Counted from the stretch's first letter, positions 48,862-58,590 are shown. The stretch: 64,000 nt of DNA from Conexibacter sp. CPCC 206217 (GCF_030646165.1 NZ_JAUTDO010000001.1:124001-188000); one strand, 5' to 3'. Notes: generated from the letters alone by a model not told the origin. Program-made: numbers and translations.

Positions 48862-50040
48862 TCAGCCCTCCTCGGCTGCCGCCGTCGCCGCACGTTGTCT
48901 GCGCGACGCGCCGCTCCCGCGGCGGATCCGCCGCACGAGCGCCCGCGCCGCGCGCGTGCCGCTGCCGCTGGTGACGTAGACGGCCAGCACGATCACGCCG
49001 CCCTGCACGATCAGCTGCGCCTCCGCGGCGATCCCGCGGATGTCCATGATGTTCGAGATCGCCGCGATCACGAGCGCGCCCAGCACGGCCCGCACCGGGT
49101 CGCCGGTCCCGCCCATCAGCGCGGTTCCGCCGACGACCGCCGCGGCGATCGAGTCGAGCTCGTAGCCGGTGCCGGTGATCGCGCTGCCCTGTCGCAGCTG
49201 TGCGGCCAGCATCAGGCCGGCGATCGAGGCGAGCGTCGCCGACGTCACGTACGCCATCAGCACGTCGCGGTTGACGGGCAGTCCGGACAGCCGCGCGGCC
49301 TCCGGGTTGCCGCCGAACGCGTACAGCCGCCGCCCGGCCGGGGTCAGCGACATCACGATCGCGCTGAGCACCATCACCAGCAGCGCGATCAGGACCGGTG
49401 CGGGGATGCCGGCGACTCTGCCGGAGAAGATCGACAGGAAGGTTCTGTCGGAGATCGGGATCAGGCGATCCTGCTGGATGATGTAGGCGAGGCCGCGCGC
49501 GACGCTCAGCATCGCCAGCGTCGCGATGAACGCCGCGACTCTGCCGTAGACGACCAGCACGCCGTTGACGACGCCGCACAGCGCGCCGACGCCGAGCGCC
49601 GCCACGATCGCGAGGATCAGCGGGCTGCCTCTCGACAGGATCAGCGCCGAGACGACGGACGACAGCGCCACGACGGAGCCGACGGAGAGGTCGATCCCGC
49701 CCGTCACCATCACGTGGAACTGGCCGACCGCGAGCACCGCGATCACCGAGGCGGTCACCAGCACCGCGAGCAGGTTGCGCTCGGTGAAGAAGAACTCCGA
49801 CGACATCGTGCCGACGAGCACGACGATCGCCAGCACGACGATCAGGTAGGCGCGCGGGGCGATCGCCCCCACCAGCGAGCCGCCGATGCGCCGGGCGCCG
49901 GACGGCTCCTGCGAGCGCGGTGACGCGTCCGGATCGCGGCCGGCCGGTGGACCGGTCGCCGCGCCGCTGCCGACGGGGCTCCCCGTCTGGCTCATGTCCA
50001 CGTGCATTCGATCACTGTCCTTGTCTCTGTCCGTGTGCAT
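48862..50040 (-). CDS. Ribose/monosaccharide-type ABC transporter permease
   Basis: 392 aa (381 aa if ATG 50007 with AAGGA upstream is used). Eight or more hydrophobic segments. GGIDLSVGSVVALSSVV and TLAMLSVARGLAY are typical RbsC segments, as is GGNPEAARLSGLPV. A 50-residue polar Pro/Gly-rich N-terminal tail is unusual. Ten bases after the ATPase gene. Forms the membrane channel for the 51625-52713 binding protein. Confidence 0.9.
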   Translation of the reverse strand: MHTDRDKDSDRMHVDMSQTGSPVGSGAATGPPAGRDPDASPRSQEPSGARRIGGSLVGAIAPRAYLIVVLAIVVLVGTMSSEFFFTERNLLAVLVTASVIAVLAVGQFHVMVTGGIDLSVGSVVALSSVVSALILSRGSPLILAIVAALGVGALCGVVNGVLVVYGRVAAFIATLAMLSVARGLAYIIQQDRLIPISDRTFLSIFSGRVAGIPAPVLIALLVMVLSAIVMSLTPAGRRLYAFGGNPEAARLSGLPVNRDVLMAYVTSATLASIAGLMLAAQLRQGSAITGTGYELDSIAAAVVGGTALMGGTGDPVRAVLGALVIAAISNIMDIRGIAAEAQLIVQGGVIVLAVYVTSGSGTRAARALVRRIRRGSGASRRQRAATAAAEEG

Positions 50041-50050
50041 TTGGTCTCGC

Positions 50051-51628
50051 TCACGCCGCCAGCTCGAGCACGGCCGCTTCGCCGTTGGCCTTGAGCTGGT
50101 CGCTGTCGAGCTCGCCGGCGACGCGGCCGCGCTTCATCACGATCACGCGGTCGCACATGAACGCCTCCTCGAGCTCGGAGGTCACCATCACGACGCTCCC
50201 GCCATCGGCGATGAACGTCCGGATCAGGTCGTAGATCTCGGCCTTCGCGCCGACGTCGACGCCGCGCGTCGGCTCGTCGAGGATCAGGATGTCGGCCCCG
50301 TTCTGCAGCCATTTCGCCAGCACGACCTTCTGCTGGTTGCCGCCGCTGAGGTTGCGCACCGCCTGCCCGACGCCGGAGGTCTTGATCTGCAGGCTGCGCT
50401 GCATCTCGCGCGCGGCCCGCAGCTCGGCGCCGCGCGACAGCACCGGGCCGCGCGTGAACTGCGGCAGCGACGCCATCGTGACGTTGTTGGCGACGCTCAT
50501 GTCGAGCACCAGCCCCTGCGTCTTGCGGTCCTCGGGGATCAGCCCGATGCCGAGCTTGATCGCCTGCGCGGCGCTGCGGATGCGGCGTCTGCGCCCGTGC
50601 ACCTCGAACTCCCCCTCGGTCGTCGGGCGCACGCCCGCCAGGCAGGCGGCCAGCTCGGCCTGCCCGTTGCCGGCGAGGCCCGTGACGCAGACCGCCTCGC
50701 CGCGGCGCAGCGTCAGCGACACGTCGCTGATCGCCGAGCCGTCGGCGAGCCCGGACGCGCGCAGCACCACGTCGCCGGCCGTCCCGTCGCCGTTGCTGAG
50801 CGGTCGCAGCCGCGCCGTGCCCTCCTCGACGACGGCGTCGGACTCGTCCATCAGGCGTCTGCCCAGCATCGCCCGCACGAGCTGGTCGGGCGACGTCTCG
50901 CGCACCGCGTGGGTGGCGATCTTGCGCCCGTCGCGGAAGACCGAGATCTTGCCGCAGATCTGGAACAGCTCGTCGAGACGATGGGAGATGTAGAGCATCG
51001 CGATGCCCTCCGACTGCAGCTGGCGCAGCACGCGGAAGAGCTGCTCGGCCTCGGACTCCGACAGCGTCGCGGTCGGCTCGTCGAGCAGCACCACGCGCGC
51101 GTTCTGGCGCAGCGCCTTCGCGATCTCGACCGCCTGCTGGTGCGCCATCGACAGCTCGCCGACGGGCCTGCGCACGTCGATCTCGAAGCCGAGCCGCTCG
51201 AGGTCGGCGCGCGCCTCCGCGCGCACGCGGCGCCAGTCGACGCCGCCCCAGCGCAGCCGCGGGATGTCCTCGATCTGCACGTTCTCCGCGACCGACAGGT
51301 ACGGGAACAGGCTCATCTCCTGGAAGACCGTGTAGATGCCGGCCTTCTGCGCGTCCTGCGGCCGCTTGAAGCGGACCTCCGTGCCGTCGGTCAGCAACGT
51401 CCCCTCGTCCGCCGACTGCACACCGGCAAGGATCTTGATGAGCGTCGACTTGCCGGCACCGTTCTGGCCGACGAGTCCGTGGATCTCCCCCGGCATCACC
51501 TCCAGGTCGATGTCGGCCAGCGCGCGCACCCCGGGAAAGCTCTTGCCCACGCCCCGCACGGCGAGCCGGGGGACCTCGCGGTCCCCAGCGGCTGCCGTCG
51601 CGACGCGGCCGACGGCCGGGGTGCTCAT
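50051..51628 (-). CDS. Sugar ABC transporter ATP-binding protein, RbsA-like (double ABC)
   Basis: 525 aa with two nucleotide-binding domains. First: GQNGAGKSTLIKILAG, MAHQQAVEIAKAL, VVLLDEPTATL. Second: GLAGNGQAEL (Walker A without Lys, as in RbsA/XylG), LSGGNQQKVVLAKWL, ILILDEPTRGVDVG. Typical of ribose/xylose/galactose importers. ATGA overlap with the binding-protein gene. Confidence 0.93.
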   Translation of the reverse strand: MSTPAVGRVATAAAGDREVPRLAVRGVGKSFPGVRALADIDLEVMPGEIHGLVGQNGAGKSTLIKILAGVQSADEGTLLTDGTEVRFKRPQDAQKAGIYTVFQEMSLFPYLSVAENVQIEDIPRLRWGGVDWRRVRAEARADLERLGFEIDVRRPVGELSMAHQQAVEIAKALRQNARVVLLDEPTATLSESEAEQLFRVLRQLQSEGIAMLYISHRLDELFQICGKISVFRDGRKIATHAVRETSPDQLVRAMLGRRLMDESDAVVEEGTARLRPLSNGDGTAGDVVLRASGLADGSAISDVSLTLRRGEAVCVTGLAGNGQAELAACLAGVRPTTEGEFEVHGRRRRIRSAAQAIKLGIGLIPEDRKTQGLVLDMSVANNVTMASLPQFTRGPVLSRGAELRAAREMQRSLQIKTSGVGQAVRNLSGGNQQKVVLAKWLQNGADILILDEPTRGVDVGAKAEIYDLIRTFIADGGSVVMVTSELEEAFMCDRVIVMKRGRVAGELDSDQLKANGEAAVLELAA

Positions 51629-52713
51629 CTCTGCTTGCTATACGCGTAGGGCGAGGAGTCGTCGACGTACTCTCTCGCGGTCTCAGTCGTCACCGCCGTC
51701 GGCGGCAGGTTGATCGTCGGCGGATCGCCCTCGCAGTTGCCGCTTCTCTCGCCTCTGATCGCGGCGACCGCCTCTTCGATCGCGTAGTTCGCCTGTGTGC
51801 GCGGCTCGCCGAGGGCCTCGGCGACCACGGGGAAGTTCGGGTCGTTAGCCATCCGCGTGATCAGGTCCATGTCACCGTCGAAGCTGGCGGCTATCACGTC
51901 CGTTCTGCCGTCCTCGGACATCAGGCCGCTCTCCTTCAGCGACTGCTCGATCGCGCCCCAGACGATGTCGCTCTGGTTGTAGATCACGTTGACGTCGGGA
52001 TTCGCCGCGAGCGTCGCGCGCATCGCTCTGAGCGTCGCGTCGGGCTGCGCTCTGCCGTAGATGTTCGGCAGCTTGGTTATTCTGCGCCCGGGGTGGGCCT
52101 CGAAGTAGTCGTTCCAGCCCTTCATGAAGCCGTCCTCGCGCGTCTGCGTGACCAGCTCCTGCGGGAAGATCGCCTGCACGTAGAGCTTGATCGGCGCGCC
52201 TCTGGGCAGCTTTCTGTCAGCGATCTCAGCGGTGTGAGCGCCTATCAGCTCCGCCGTTCTGATCGCGTCGTCGTGGATGTTGCATGCGACGGTCTTGGCA
52301 AGCTCGTCGGAGACGCGGTCGTTGACGACGACGACGGGGACGCCCGCGGCGTTGGCGGCCGCGATGCCGCTGGCGACGGCCTGGTCGGAGACCGGCTCGA
52401 TGATGATCGCCTTCGCGCCGCGGTTGATGTAGGACTGCATCTGCTCGATCTGGGCGACGGCGTCGCCGCGTGCGTCGACCGTGTCAACGGTGTAGCCGGC
52501 TCTGGCGCCGGCGGTCTTCGCGTCTCTCGCGAGCGTCGCCAGCCACGGGTTGCCGGCGATGAAGCGCAACGAGAAGCCGATCAGCGGCTTGTCGCCGCTG
52601 TCGGCGCTCGCGGAGCCGCCGGTGTCACCGCCGCTGCTCGATCCACAGCCTGCCGTCAGCGCGATCACGCCGACGAGCGCGGCGCTCGCGCCGAGCTTCT
52701 TCAATCGACTCAT
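51625..52713 (-). CDS. Sugar ABC transporter substrate-binding lipoprotein (RbsB-like)
   Basis: 362 aa. Lipobox LTAGC near residue 22, then a Ser/Gly linker and the RbsB fold (FSLRFIAGNPWLATL, AIIIEPVSDQAVASG, VVVNDRVSD, VIYNQSDIVWGA). Ligand unknown; the operon also contains a GMC oxidoreductase, so a free sugar or polyol is plausible. Arg codons are enriched in AGA (about 14 of 24), as in the other binding lipoprotein. Confidence 0.92.
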   Translation of the reverse strand: MSRLKKLGASAALVGVIALTAGCGSSSGGDTGGSASADSGDKPLIGFSLRFIAGNPWLATLARDAKTAGARAGYTVDTVDARGDAVAQIEQMQSYINRGAKAIIIEPVSDQAVASGIAAANAAGVPVVVVNDRVSDELAKTVACNIHDDAIRTAELIGAHTAEIADRKLPRGAPIKLYVQAIFPQELVTQTREDGFMKGWNDYFEAHPGRRITKLPNIYGRAQPDATLRAMRATLAANPDVNVIYNQSDIVWGAIEQSLKESGLMSEDGRTDVIAASFDGDMDLITRMANDPNFPVVAEALGEPRTQANYAIEEAVAAIRGERSGNCEGDPPTINLPPTAVTTETAREYVDDSSPYAYSKQR

Positions 52714-52776
52714 TCAGAACTCTCCTCAACTGCTGCGTTGAACTGGATCTGGATGCGCGCCCCGGCGCACCCACAC

Positions 52777-53448
52777 TCATCCCTGGTGCGACGCGGTGCG
52801 CTGCGAGTAGTCGACCTCCTCCATGTAGTCCATCGTGCTGTAGCGGCCGTGCGTGTCGGCCAACGAGGCCGGGCCGGGAAAGCCGATCGTGCGCCAGCCG
52901 ACCTGATCGCGGTTGCCGCCGTAGGCGACGTCGCCGTAGAAGCCCATGCGCGTGTGCAGCACGAGCGTCGAGAAGAAGTCGAGCTCCTCGTCGGTGACCG
53001 GCTGGCTCAGCACGACCCCTTCGGTCGACTGCGTCAGGTCGGCCGCTCCGACGTCGCCGTCGAGCACGACCGGCTCCGGCTTGGGCCGACCCGACAGCTC
53101 GACGAGGATCGCGTCCTGCTGCTCGGGACCGAGCGTGCGGAAGTCGCTGCCGAACACGCTGGCGCTCAATTCGTCGAGCGCTCTCAGCCCGTCCTGGTAG
53201 CGCCGCTGCTGGCGCTCGATCCGCTGGCTCCAGGCCTCGGCCTGGCGGCCCTCCAGGCGCAGGAAGCCGCTGCCCCACGGGTTCGCGTAGACGTAGTCGA
53301 TGCCCGACAGGTAGCGGTCGATGAAGCCGACCACGCCGGCCTCCGTCGCGCCCGGGTCATGGTCGGTCGGGATGATCCGCGCGGCCGCGGCCGCGACGGT
53401 CTCCCACTGCAGCGCGGTGAAGAAGAGCGGTTCGCTGCTCTGATCCAT
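52777..53448 (-). CDS. Gluconate 2-dehydrogenase subunit 3-like protein
   Basis: 223 aa. FFTALQWETVAAAAARIIPTD, GFIDRYLSG and MGFYGDVAYGGNRDQVGW are the subunit-3 signature. In characterised enzymes it supports export and folding of the flavin subunit and carries a Tat signal; here there is no signal peptide. Ten bases after the GMC oxidoreductase gene. No cytochrome subunit is present in the operon. Confidence 0.88.
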   Translation of the reverse strand: MDQSSEPLFFTALQWETVAAAAARIIPTDHDPGATEAGVVGFIDRYLSGIDYVYANPWGSGFLRLEGRQAEAWSQRIERQQRRYQDGLRALDELSASVFGSDFRTLGPEQQDAILVELSGRPKPEPVVLDGDVGAADLTQSTEGVVLSQPVTDEELDFFSTLVLHTRMGFYGDVAYGGNRDQVGWRTIGFPGPASLADTHGRYSTMDYMEEVDYSQRTASHQG

Positions 53449-53458
53449 CGTCGCCTCC

Positions 53459-55093
53459 TCAGCCCTTGCGCTTCTCGTCGAGGATGTGCTCGGCGCAGCG
53501 CCAGGCGTTCGCCATCAGCGTCAGCGTCGGGTTGGCGCCGAGCGAGGTCGGGAAGACGCTGCCGTCGAAGACGTAGAGGTTGTCGACGTCGTGCGCTCTG
53601 CACCAGCGGTCGACGACCGACGTCGACGGGTCGTCGCCCATCCGCGCCATGCCCATCTCGTGGCTGCAGTTGCCGTTGAATCTGTCCATGTAGACGGGCA
53701 TCACCTTCGCCGCGCCCGCCGCCTGCAGCACCTCGGCGCAACGGTCGACGGTCCACTTCGCCTGCGCGAGGTCGTTCACGTGCGGTCTGGCGGTGATGCG
53801 CGCGACCGGCAGGCCCCAGGCGTCGACGACGGTCGGGTCGAGGTCGACGACGTTGCTCTCCTGCGGCACGTCCTGGATCGGCACGCCGATCTTCATCGTG
53901 TGGTTGAAGAAGTCGCGGTCGGCGTCCTTGGCGGCCTGCCCCCAGGCGGGGCGGCCGGGGAAGTTCCAGTTGATCGGATGGCCGAGCGTCGAGCCCGCCG
54001 CGATCCCGCCGAGGATGTGGCCCCGGCTCATGTCGGTCTTGTAGAACTCATACGTCGCCGCGCCGGTGTAGGAGCCCGACCAGCCGCGCAGCGGCGACTG
54101 CGTCTCCTGGTCGAACAGGCCGATCGCGAAGACGTACTCGTGGAACATCGCGTTGCGCCCGACTCTGCCGCTGCTGTTGGCCAGCCCGTCGGGGAAGCGA
54201 TCGGATCTCGACAGCAGCAGCAGCCGCGTGGTCTCGATCCCACCGCAGCAGAGGATCACCGCCTGCGCGCGCTGCTCGATCTCGTGACCTTCGGCGTCGA
54301 GGTAGATCGCACCGTCGACGCGGCCTCTGCCGTCGATCGTCAGCTCGCGCACGTAGCAGTCGGGACGCAGCTCGAAGCGGCCGGTCGCGAGCGCCTCGGG
54401 GATGAACGACGTCAGCGTCGTCGACTTCGCGGTCGTCGGCTCGCCGTACTCCTGCCAGAAGCCGGAGTGGACCTGCGGCGTGCGGCCCTTGTGCGGCGTG
54501 GTGACCATCGCCATCGGGAACGGGAAGGCGTTGAGGCCGAGCTCGTCGCAGCCCTTGTAGAAGGCCTTGCCATAGCCGGTCAGCGGCGCCGGCGGGCACG
54601 GGTAGTCAGCGCTGCGCGGCCCCTCGTAGCGGTTGATGCCGCCCTTGCCCGAGGCGCCGAACTCCCACTCGATCTTCGTGAAGTACGGCTCCAGCTCCTC
54701 GTAGGTGACCGGCCAGTCGGCGAGCGTCATCCCGTCGACCTCGCCGTAGACGCTGCGCACGCGCAGGTCGTCGACGGTCGGGCGCGGGAACTGCGCGTTC
54801 CAGTGCGTCGTACCGCCGCCGACCGTCTGCGGCGTCGGCGAGAAGCGCGTGACGACGGCCTCCTCGCCGCTGTGCTCGCGCTTGGTGCGCGGCTTCAACA
54901 GCTGGTCCTCCCACAGGAAGGTGCGGTTGATGTACTTGATCTCGTCGCCCGAGAACTCGTCGGGTCTGCGCCACGGGCCGCGCTCGAGCGCGACGACGTT
55001 CACGCCGGCCTCGGTCAGCACCTTCGCCGCCGTCGCACCGGACGCGCCCGCGCCGATGATCAGCACCTCGGCGATCTCTGGTCTGCGCTTCAC
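53459..55093 (-). CDS. GMC-family FAD oxidoreductase (gluconate/sugar dehydrogenase large subunit type)
   Basis: 544 aa from GTG 55093 (AGGAGAG upstream). FAD Rossmann motif VLIIGAGASGATAAKVL, VGGGTTHWNAQ, CCGGIETTRLLLLS, GNCSHEMGMARMGDD with the catalytic His region and FPTSLGANPTLTLMANAW. With the downstream subunit 3 it resembles the membrane-bound gluconate/2-ketogluconate dehydrogenases, but no Tat signal or cytochrome is visible, so cytoplasmic oxidation of a sugar or polyol is more likely. Several AGA Arg codons. Confidence 0.9.
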   Translation of the reverse strand: MKRRPEIAEVLIIGAGASGATAAKVLTEAGVNVVALERGPWRRPDEFSGDEIKYINRTFLWEDQLLKPRTKREHSGEEAVVTRFSPTPQTVGGGTTHWNAQFPRPTVDDLRVRSVYGEVDGMTLADWPVTYEELEPYFTKIEWEFGASGKGGINRYEGPRSADYPCPPAPLTGYGKAFYKGCDELGLNAFPFPMAMVTTPHKGRTPQVHSGFWQEYGEPTTAKSTTLTSFIPEALATGRFELRPDCYVRELTIDGRGRVDGAIYLDAEGHEIEQRAQAVILCCGGIETTRLLLLSRSDRFPDGLANSSGRVGRNAMFHEYVFAIGLFDQETQSPLRGWSGSYTGAATYEFYKTDMSRGHILGGIAAGSTLGHPINWNFPGRPAWGQAAKDADRDFFNHTMKIGVPIQDVPQESNVVDLDPTVVDAWGLPVARITARPHVNDLAQAKWTVDRCAEVLQAAGAAKVMPVYMDRFNGNCSHEMGMARMGDDPSTSVVDRWCRAHDVDNLYVFDGSVFPTSLGANPTLTLMANAWRCAEHILDEKRKG

Positions 55094-55128
55094 GTTGTTC
55101 TCTCCTGTTCCACTGCGAATCTGCGCGG

Positions 55129-55941
55129 TCAGTGCTTGTCGAGGAAGCGCTCGACGGTCGTGACGAGGCTGACCGGGGACTCGTCCATCGGGTAGTGCGC
55201 GGCGTTGGCGATCGTGTCCAGCTCGGCGTTGGGGTACCAGCGCAGGTACGTCGCCTCCATCCCCTCGCGCTGGATCGCCGGGTCGTGCTCGCCGACAAGC
55301 ACCAGCACCGGCGTCTGGGTGCCGGCGATGTCGTCGCTGAAGCCGTCGTTGGCGTGCGATCTGAGGTAGCCGGCCATCGCCATCGGGTCCAGCCGCTGAA
55401 ACGACTCGCGCGCGATCCGCTTGACCCACGTCGGCGAGGAGCGGTCCCCCGAGGTGACGGTGAAGACCGTCGTGCGCGCGTCGAGGTCGTCGACGGCGCG
55501 GCTGAAGAGATCCCATGCGCCCTCGTCGAGCTCGGCACCGGAGGCCGGCACCGGCGTGATCCCGATCAGCGCGCGAACGCGGCCGGCATCGGTGCGCAGG
55601 ACGCGCTGGACCGCCATCGCGCCCATCGAGTGGCCGATCAACGAGAAACGCTCCCAGCCATGCGCGTCGGCGAGCGCGAGCACGTCCTCGCCGATCTCGG
55701 CGATCGTGAACTCGCCCTCCACCCCGCGCGCCGCGCCGTACCCGCGCGCGTCCATGAACGCGTACGTGAAACGATCACGATCGAGGTCGTCCCAGAGCGG
55801 CTGGAACGAGCGATGATCGCCGACCCAGCCATGCACCACGATGACGGGGTGCTCACCGTGGCCGATCAGCAGGTGCGCCGGCGCGTGGGTGGTTCCTGAA
55901 GTCACGAAGCTCTCCTTGTCGATGACACGTTCATCGCTCAC
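55129..55941 (-). CDS. Alpha/beta-hydrolase fold protein
   Basis: 270 aa. VIVVHGWVGDHRS, nucleophile elbow SLIGHSMGAMA (Ser), late Asp in VGEHDPAI and His in ANAAHYPMDES. A small esterase or lactonase type. First gene of the - strand operon that continues with the GMC oxidoreductase and the sugar importer; it may open a lactone formed by that oxidoreductase. Start ATG 55941 has AAGGAGAG about nine bases upstream. Confidence 0.88.
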   Translation of the reverse strand: MSDERVIDKESFVTSGTTHAPAHLLIGHGEHPVIVVHGWVGDHRSFQPLWDDLDRDRFTYAFMDARGYGAARGVEGEFTIAEIGEDVLALADAHGWERFSLIGHSMGAMAVQRVLRTDAGRVRALIGITPVPASGAELDEGAWDLFSRAVDDLDARTTVFTVTSGDRSSPTWVKRIARESFQRLDPMAMAGYLRSHANDGFSDDIAGTQTPVLVLVGEHDPAIQREGMEATYLRWYPNAELDTIANAAHYPMDESPVSLVTTVERFLDKH

Positions 55942-56000
55942 TGAGTGACGAATTCACCTCTCTGCTCGCGCCAGTATCGCGGCGCCCGAAACGCCCGATG

Positions 56001-56017
56001 TGTCGCATCTTGCGACA
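56001..56017. promoter_or_regulatory. Palindrome TGTCGCA-N3-TGCGACA, candidate GAF/Fis regulator site
   Basis: Perfect 7-bp arms with a three-base centre in the divergent region between the hydrolase (start 55941) and CoA-transferase (start 56175) operons. Two further TGCGAC half-sites follow directly (56024-56037). The core GTCGCA-N3-TGCGAC resembles the palindrome before the third regulator gene (62372-62390). Confidence 0.55.
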
Positions 56018-56174
56018 CTCGTGTGCGACCTTGCGACGCCGCTGAGACGGCGGTTGCAGACGCCTGCGGCGGGACCTATGGTGACCGCCAGCTTCACTGA
56101 ACGTGCGCGACTCGGCCACCCGTCGATCGCCGTCGTTGAGTGACATCTGTTCGGTAAGAGGAGCGAGGCAAGAC

Positions 56175-57377
56175 GTGGGCAGAGAAGACCCTCCGCGGGG
56201 ACTCGCGGGCATCCGCATCGTCGCCTTCACCCAGTTCCTGCTGGGTCCGGTCGGCGCTCAATACCTGTCCGACCTCGGTGCCGACGTCGTCAAAGTCGAG
56301 AACCCGCACGCGGGCGCGTGGGAGCGCAGCTGGGCGGGCGGAGACGCCTTCGTCGAGGGCGTCAGCGCCTTCTTCCTGCTGTCGCACCGCAACGTCCGCA
56401 GCGTCGCGCTCGACCTCAAGCGCCCGGCCGGCAGAGCCGCCGCGCTGCGGCTGATCGAGCACGCCGACGTCGTGATCGAGAACTTCCGACCCGGCGTGAT
56501 GGAGTCACTCGGGCTCGGCTACGACGACGTGCGCGGCGGCAACCCGTCGCTCGTCTACGCCTCGGCCTCCGGCTTCGGCGCCGACAGCCCGTTTCGCGCA
56601 CTCCCGGGTCAGGACCTGCTGATGCAGGCGCTCACCGGCCTCACGGCCGCGACCGGCTCAGCGGAGCAGGCGCCCGTCGCGGCGGGCGCACCCGTCGTCG
56701 ACCAGCACGCGGCAGCGCTGCTGGCGATGGGCGTCCTGGCGGCACTCGTGCACCGCGAGCGCACCGGCGAGGGCCAGCACGTCGCGGTCAACATGCTGCA
56801 GGCCGGCCTGGACCTGCAGACCGAGCCCGTCACCTACCACCTCAACGGCAGCCGCATCGCAGCGACGCAGGAGCCGCTCGGCTCCGCCTTCCACGCCGCC
56901 CCCTACGGCCTCTACCCGACGCGCGACGGCCACGTCGCGGTCTCGCTCTCGACGGTCGCCGCCCTGCGCGCGGCACTCGACGGCGCGCCCGAGCTGGAGC
57001 CGTTCGAGGATCCGGCGCTCGCGATCTCGCAGCGCGACGCGATCTACCGCGCGCTCGCCGGTGTGCTGGCGCCCTGGGGGACCGAGGAGCTGGTCGCCAA
57101 GCTGCGCGCCGCCGGCGTCTGGTGCGCGCCCGTCAACGACTACGACGCGGTCTTCGCCGACGACGCCGTGCGCGCCGTCGACCCCGTCGTCGAGCTCGAC
57201 CACCCGGAGGCCGGCCCGATCAAGCTGCTGCGCCACCCGATCAGCTACAGCGCGCTCGACACGAGCGTGCGCACTCCGCCGCCCGCACTCGGGCAGCACA
57301 CGCGCGAGGCGCTCGCGGAGGTCGGCTGCAGCGAACAGCAGCTCGCCGAACTGACCGACTCCGGCGTCACACCGTGA
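56175..57377 (+). CDS. Class III (CaiB/BaiF) CoA-transferase
   Basis: 400 aa. RIVAFTQFLLGPVGAQYL, LGADVVKVENPHAG, VALDLKRPAGR, VIENFRPGVMESLGLG and the catalytic Asp in VVDQHAAALLAMG. GTG 56175 is favoured by the domain border; upstream codons lie in the promoter. First gene of a three-gene + strand unit with a luciferase-like monooxygenase and an enoyl-CoA hydratase, so a CoA-activated acid is probably hydroxylated and hydrated. Confidence 0.88.
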   Translation: MGREDPPRGLAGIRIVAFTQFLLGPVGAQYLSDLGADVVKVENPHAGAWERSWAGGDAFVEGVSAFFLLSHRNVRSVALDLKRPAGRAAALRLIEHADVVIENFRPGVMESLGLGYDDVRGGNPSLVYASASGFGADSPFRALPGQDLLMQALTGLTAATGSAEQAPVAAGAPVVDQHAAALLAMGVLAALVHRERTGEGQHVAVNMLQAGLDLQTEPVTYHLNGSRIAATQEPLGSAFHAAPYGLYPTRDGHVAVSLSTVAALRAALDGAPELEPFEDPALAISQRDAIYRALAGVLAPWGTEELVAKLRAAGVWCAPVNDYDAVFADDAVRAVDPVVELDHPEAGPIKLLRHPISYSALDTSVRTPPPALGQHTREALAEVGCSEQQLAELTDSGVTP

Positions 57378-57423
57378 CGCCGGACACCCAACCGATCTTC
57401 ACAACCACCCGGAGGGAACAAAG

Positions 57424-58515
57424 ATGGACCTTGGTCTGATCGTCATGCCGAACCATCCGCCGGAACGCGGCGTGTACGAAGGCGCACAGTGGGACCTGCA
57501 GGTCCTCCAGTGGGCCGACCAGCTCGGCTACAAGGAAGCCTGGTTCGGGGAGCACTTCACGATCAAGTGGGAGCCCCACTGCGCGCCCGACATCCTGATC
57601 GCGCAGGCGCTGATGGTGACGGAGAGAATCAAGCTGTGCGCGGGTGCGCACCTGCTGCCGTACCACCACCCCGTCGAGCTCGCTCACCGCGTGGCGTTGC
57701 TGGATCAGCTCGCCAGAGGCCGCTACATGTTCGGCATCGGCACGGGCGGCTTCAGAACCGACGCCGACCTGTTCGGCATCGACCAGAGATACAGCGCCGC
57801 GATGACGATGGAGGCGCTGGAGATCATCGAGGGCCTGTGGGCCGCTGACGACTCTGGCTTCACCTATGACAGCAAGTACTGGGGCAGACTCGACTTCAGA
57901 AACGAGGACCCCGAGCGCACCGGCCTGTTCATCAAGCCGTTTCAGCAGCCGGGGCCGCCGATCGGGATGGCGGGCCTGAGCCCGCGCTCCTCGACGCTGA
58001 AGCTGGCCGGCAAGCGCGGCTTCTACCCGCTCAGCCTCAACCTCTCCCACCACTACCTCGCCTCGCACTGGGAGGCGTACGAGGAGGGTGCGGTCGAGGC
58101 GGGGCTCGTCGCCGACCGCCGCAACTGGCGCGTCTCGCGCGACATCTTCGTCGCCGACACCGACGAAGAGGCGATGCGCCTCTGCGTCGACGGCATGATG
58201 GGCCGCACCTACCGCGAGTTCTTCATCCCGTTCTTCAAGGCCGGCGGGCTCGACAGATACATGGTCCCGGACGGCCAGGAGCTGACGGTCGAGTGGCTGG
58301 CGAAGAACGCGTGGCTGGTCGGCTCGCCCGAGAGCGTCGCCGAGCGGCTGCAGGAGCAGTACAACGCCGCCGGTGGCTGGGGCGTGACGAACCTGCAGAC
58401 GTGGGACTACTCGGACAACCCCGAGGCATGGCGCAACTGCCTCGAGCTGCTGGCGACCGAGGTCGTCCCGCGGCTGGAGCTGCGCGACATCACCCCGGCG
58501 GGCGCCGCGGCCTGA
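57424..58515 (+). CDS. Luciferase-like (LLM class) flavin-dependent monooxygenase
   Basis: 363 aa TIM-barrel. DLGLIVMPNHPPERG start, AWFGEHFTIKWEPHCAPDIL, LPYHHPVELAHRVALLDQL, YMFGIGTGGFRTDAD, MAGLSPRSSTLKLAGKRG and LVGSPESVAERL are LLM-family features. It needs FMNH2 from a separate reductase; the flavin reductase at 45777-46262 is a candidate. Ribosome site GGAGGGAA before ATG. Arg codons include at least seven AGA. Confidence 0.9.
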   Translation: MDLGLIVMPNHPPERGVYEGAQWDLQVLQWADQLGYKEAWFGEHFTIKWEPHCAPDILIAQALMVTERIKLCAGAHLLPYHHPVELAHRVALLDQLARGRYMFGIGTGGFRTDADLFGIDQRYSAAMTMEALEIIEGLWAADDSGFTYDSKYWGRLDFRNEDPERTGLFIKPFQQPGPPIGMAGLSPRSSTLKLAGKRGFYPLSLNLSHHYLASHWEAYEEGAVEAGLVADRRNWRVSRDIFVADTDEEAMRLCVDGMMGRTYREFFIPFFKAGGLDRYMVPDGQELTVEWLAKNAWLVGSPESVAERLQEQYNAAGGWGVTNLQTWDYSDNPEAWRNCLELLATEVVPRLELRDITPAGAAA

Positions 58516-58527
58516 GCGGCCGCGCGC

Positions 58528-58560
58528 CAGGGCGCCCGGCACGCGCCGGGCGCCCCCTGG
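58528..58560. terminator. Hairpin after the monooxygenase gene
   Basis: GCGCCCGGC and GCCGGGCGC form a 9-bp perfect stem with a four-base loop, extended outward by CCAGG/CCTGG. No U-tract; may attenuate rather than stop reading into the hydratase gene 30 bp on. Confidence 0.55.
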
Positions 58561-58590
58561 CCCCCTTCCATCGAGCTGAGGAGCAGCAGC

